Positions 4,966 through 6,023 of a stretch of DNA of 6,023 bases are shown here, in pieces. This stretch comes from JAAYBT01 sp964404395 (GTDB taxonomy: Bacteria > Bacillota > Clostridia > Acetivibrionales > DTU013). The number at the start of each line of letters is the position of its first letter. The first letter of the stretch is position 1. The notes beneath the pieces were generated by a model. The model saw only the letters and a program-made list of their open reading frames with translations. It was not told the DNA's origin and did not search any database. The stretch covers positions 1 to 6,023 of the forward strand of contig CAYOKA010000134.1 of assembly GCA_964404395.1 (NCBI GenBank), written 5' to 3'. A program made the translations under genes and the position numbers.

Positions 4966-4994
4966 ATATAAGTTGAACAAATAATTTGGGACAA
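4966..4994 (-). promoter_or_regulatory. Candidate sigma-A promoter of the LuxR-type fragment
   Basis: On the minus strand TTGTCC (4994-4989) and TTATAT (4971-4966) are 17 nt apart, placing the transcript start about 40 nt before the ribosome binding site. The spacer is occupied by one arm of an 11-bp inverted repeat, suggesting control by a DNA-binding protein. Confidence 0.45.
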
Positions 4995-5016
4995 GGAAGA
5001 ATAAAATTTGTTCAAC
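4972..5016. repeat. Perfect 11-bp inverted repeat over the LuxR-type promoter (candidate operator)
   Basis: GTTGAACAAAT (4972-4982) and ATTTGTTCAAC (5006-5016) are exact inverted repeats separated by 23 nt. One arm fills the spacer next to the -10 and the other lies just upstream of the -35, so the promoter sits between and within the arms. This fits a two-site or looping operator. No T-tract follows, so it is not a terminator. Confidence 0.45.
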
Positions 5017-5196
5017 GTAAGGCTATAGTAATACATGTGAAAAAACTTGTCGTCCCGATTCTTTTTTTTCAATGTATATAGTTTACAAAAACCATATATC
5101 CCTGCCTTTGTCACATTAATGCTACTAAATTAACCTAGGGAAGTCAAAGCCATTTAAGGTAATTATCAAAAAATAATTATATTACAAATAGTTTCT
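5017..5196. other. AT-rich intergenic stretch without recognisable gene
   Basis: I see homopolymer A/T tracts and no convincing coding frame, RNA gene or terminator. It separates the minus-strand LuxR-type promoter from recombinase copy B on the plus strand. Confidence 0.4.
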
Positions 5197-5310
5197 ATGT
5201 TTTCTTCTTGGACAACACTTGTCCGGCGGCTAATTGAAAAAGTCTGCGTCTACGAGAACAAATTCACCGTGGAATTCAAATCCGGTGTGATGGTGGTTGT
5301 TGATGAATAA
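5197..5310 (+). pseudogene. Serine recombinase C-terminal fragment (copy B)
   Basis: From CTT 5218 the plus frame reads LVRRLIEKVCVYENKFTVEF then KSGVMVVVDE and a TAA at 5308-5310. This is the typical final 30 residues of clostridial large serine recombinases, here with an apparently natural C-terminus. The frame is open back to an ATG at 5197, but the seven residues before LVRR are not homologous and no Shine-Dalgarno is present. The catalytic and DNA-binding regions are gone. At the DNA level it matches copy A (3475-3561) in 30 of 36 and 25 of 27 positions on either side of an 18-nt gap, in the same orientation. The two copies descend from related mobile elements. Confidence 0.7.
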
Positions 5311-5313
5311 GGG

Positions 5314-5343
5314 CGATAACCTATTTTCTTTTTCCTGTTATCG
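5314..5343. repeat. 7-bp inverted repeat at the 3' end of the methyltransferase gene
   Basis: CGATAAC (5314-5320) and GTTATCG (5337-5343) flank a 16-nt loop across the methyltransferase stop codon, between convergent ends of that gene and recombinase copy B. It is AT-rich with no T-run in the right place, so it is at best a weak terminator. Confidence 0.25.
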
Positions 5344-6023
5344 AGATGAGATTCAGATACTTGCCATTCTCAGCTTTCATCATATCTATATCCCGCTTTG
5401 CAATTGGATTATCGGCAGCAAGCCAATCACTCCATGCTGCGTCGGTACAGTCCATTTCCTTGATCATAAAGTTGTCTAAATGTTTTCCAAGAATTTGCGT
5501 CCACCATTCAATGCAATGCAATGTCGCAAAACCCCCGTCATCTAAAAATGGCTTTAACTCATCCGGTATGATGCCGTTCATTTCCTGCTTTGTGCCTGGA
5601 ATGGCGATTGCAACCGGTGCGCCCTTCTTTATCAGCGGTTTCAAATGCTTCTCAAAATAGTCATCGTTGTTTCCATAATAGTGGTAGGAATCAATGCTTA
5701 TTAGTGCATCGAAGTACTCGTCTGCAAAAGGCAACTCCACCGTTGCGTCGGCATGGATAGGAACTACCAGGTCATCGACACCCATTTGCAGAAACCGCTT
5801 ATAGTTATCGGTAGCTGTAATCCATAAATCAACCGCAAATGTTTGTACACCGTATTCTTTAGCCAGAAACACCGAGGTTAATCCCTTGCCGCAGCCCAGA
5901 TCTAAAACACGCATTTCCTTCGTGAGTTCAACACTTTGGGTGATCTCGTCAAGCATTAGCATTGCGTTTGGACCCATAAAATTTTGCGATAGAAAGTGCT
6001 TATCGTACTTTTCTGTACGGTGA
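5321..6023 (-). CDS. Class I SAM-dependent methyltransferase (5' end beyond window)
   Basis: The frame is open from the right edge (6023) to TAG 5323-5321 and encodes 233 residues. The homology-like sequence HRTEKYDKHFLSQNFMGPNA runs through the internal ATG at 5977, so the true start lies outside the window and probably only a few residues are missing. Motif I is VLDLGCGKG (visible residues 39-47), the SAM-binding glycine loop, followed by the acidic strand end AVDLW, HADATVELPFADEYFDALIS (motif II/III region with DxFD) and SIDSYHYYGNND. The C-terminal part (EWW, LDNFMIKEMDC, MMKAENGKYLNLISITG) matches an uncharacterised clostridial methyltransferase family, from memory. It is cytosolic; the substrate is unknown, and small-molecule methylation is more likely than DNA because no DPPY-type motif is present. 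It looks intact. Confidence 0.88.
   Translation of the reverse strand, partial: HRTEKYDKHFLSQNFMGPNAMLMLDEITQSVELTKEMRVLDLGCGKGLTSVFLAKEYGVQTFAVDLWITATDNYKRFLQMGVDDLVVPIHADATVELPFADEYFDALISIDSYHYYGNNDDYFEKHLKPLIKKGAPVAIAIPGTKQEMNGIIPDELKPFLDDGGFATLHCIEWWTQILGKHLDNFMIKEMDCTDAAWSDWLAADNPIAKRDIDMMKAENGKYLNLISITGKRK

Noticed and set aside
4884..5114. 76-codon minus-strand frame upstream of and overlapping the LuxR-type start
   Set aside because: GTG start without a Shine-Dalgarno, no recognisable family, and it overlaps the better-supported promoter, ribosome binding site and ATG of the LuxR-type fragment.
5346..5660. 104-codon plus-strand frame
   Set aside because: Antisense shadow of the methyltransferase gene.
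1..6023. CRISPR array, tRNA or rRNA genes
   Set aside because: No regularly spaced repeats, tRNA-like cloverleaf or rRNA signature was seen by eye on either strand.

Overview
The window looks like chromosomal DNA of a low-to-mid GC Bacillota, most likely a Clostridia-type anaerobe. The support is strong purine-rich ribosome binding sites, TTG starts, a YesN-type response regulator, a MalT/LuxR-like regulator, an Old Yellow Enzyme-type flavin oxidoreductase, and C-terminal tails typical of clostridial serine recombinases. No genus is claimed.

Only four genes look functional. They are a membrane protein that runs off the left edge (minus strand, 1-664), an OYE-family flavin oxidoreductase with a C-terminal four-cysteine cluster (minus, 1880-2929), a solitary divergent SAICAR synthetase PurC (plus, 3657-4361), and a SAM-dependent methyltransferase that runs off the right edge (minus, 5321-6023). 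Everything between them is gene debris. From left to right this comprises the C-terminal part of a serine hydrolase (719-958); a response regulator that has lost most of its receiver but keeps an intact AraC DNA-binding domain (991-1491); a large inverted repeat that may be a MITE or IS remnant, followed by a 37-residue ORF (1582-1832); a flavodoxin-like C-terminal half coupled to the oxidoreductase by an ATGA overlap, joined out of frame to a PAS fragment (2926-3329); a serine recombinase tail (3397-3564); and, downstream of purC, four gene pieces on one strand in 476 bp (SDR end, IS605-type TnpB piece, GalE piece, LuxR/MalT N-terminus; 4431-4906). A second recombinase tail follows (5197-5310).

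No coherent new system is visible. The window is best described as a deletion- and rearrangement-scarred accessory region. The items most worth checking are the four-piece mosaic, whose LuxR end keeps a promoter with an inverted repeat and a near-ideal Shine-Dalgarno; the two direct recombinase tails bracketing a solitary purC; and the palindromic element at 1582-1735.
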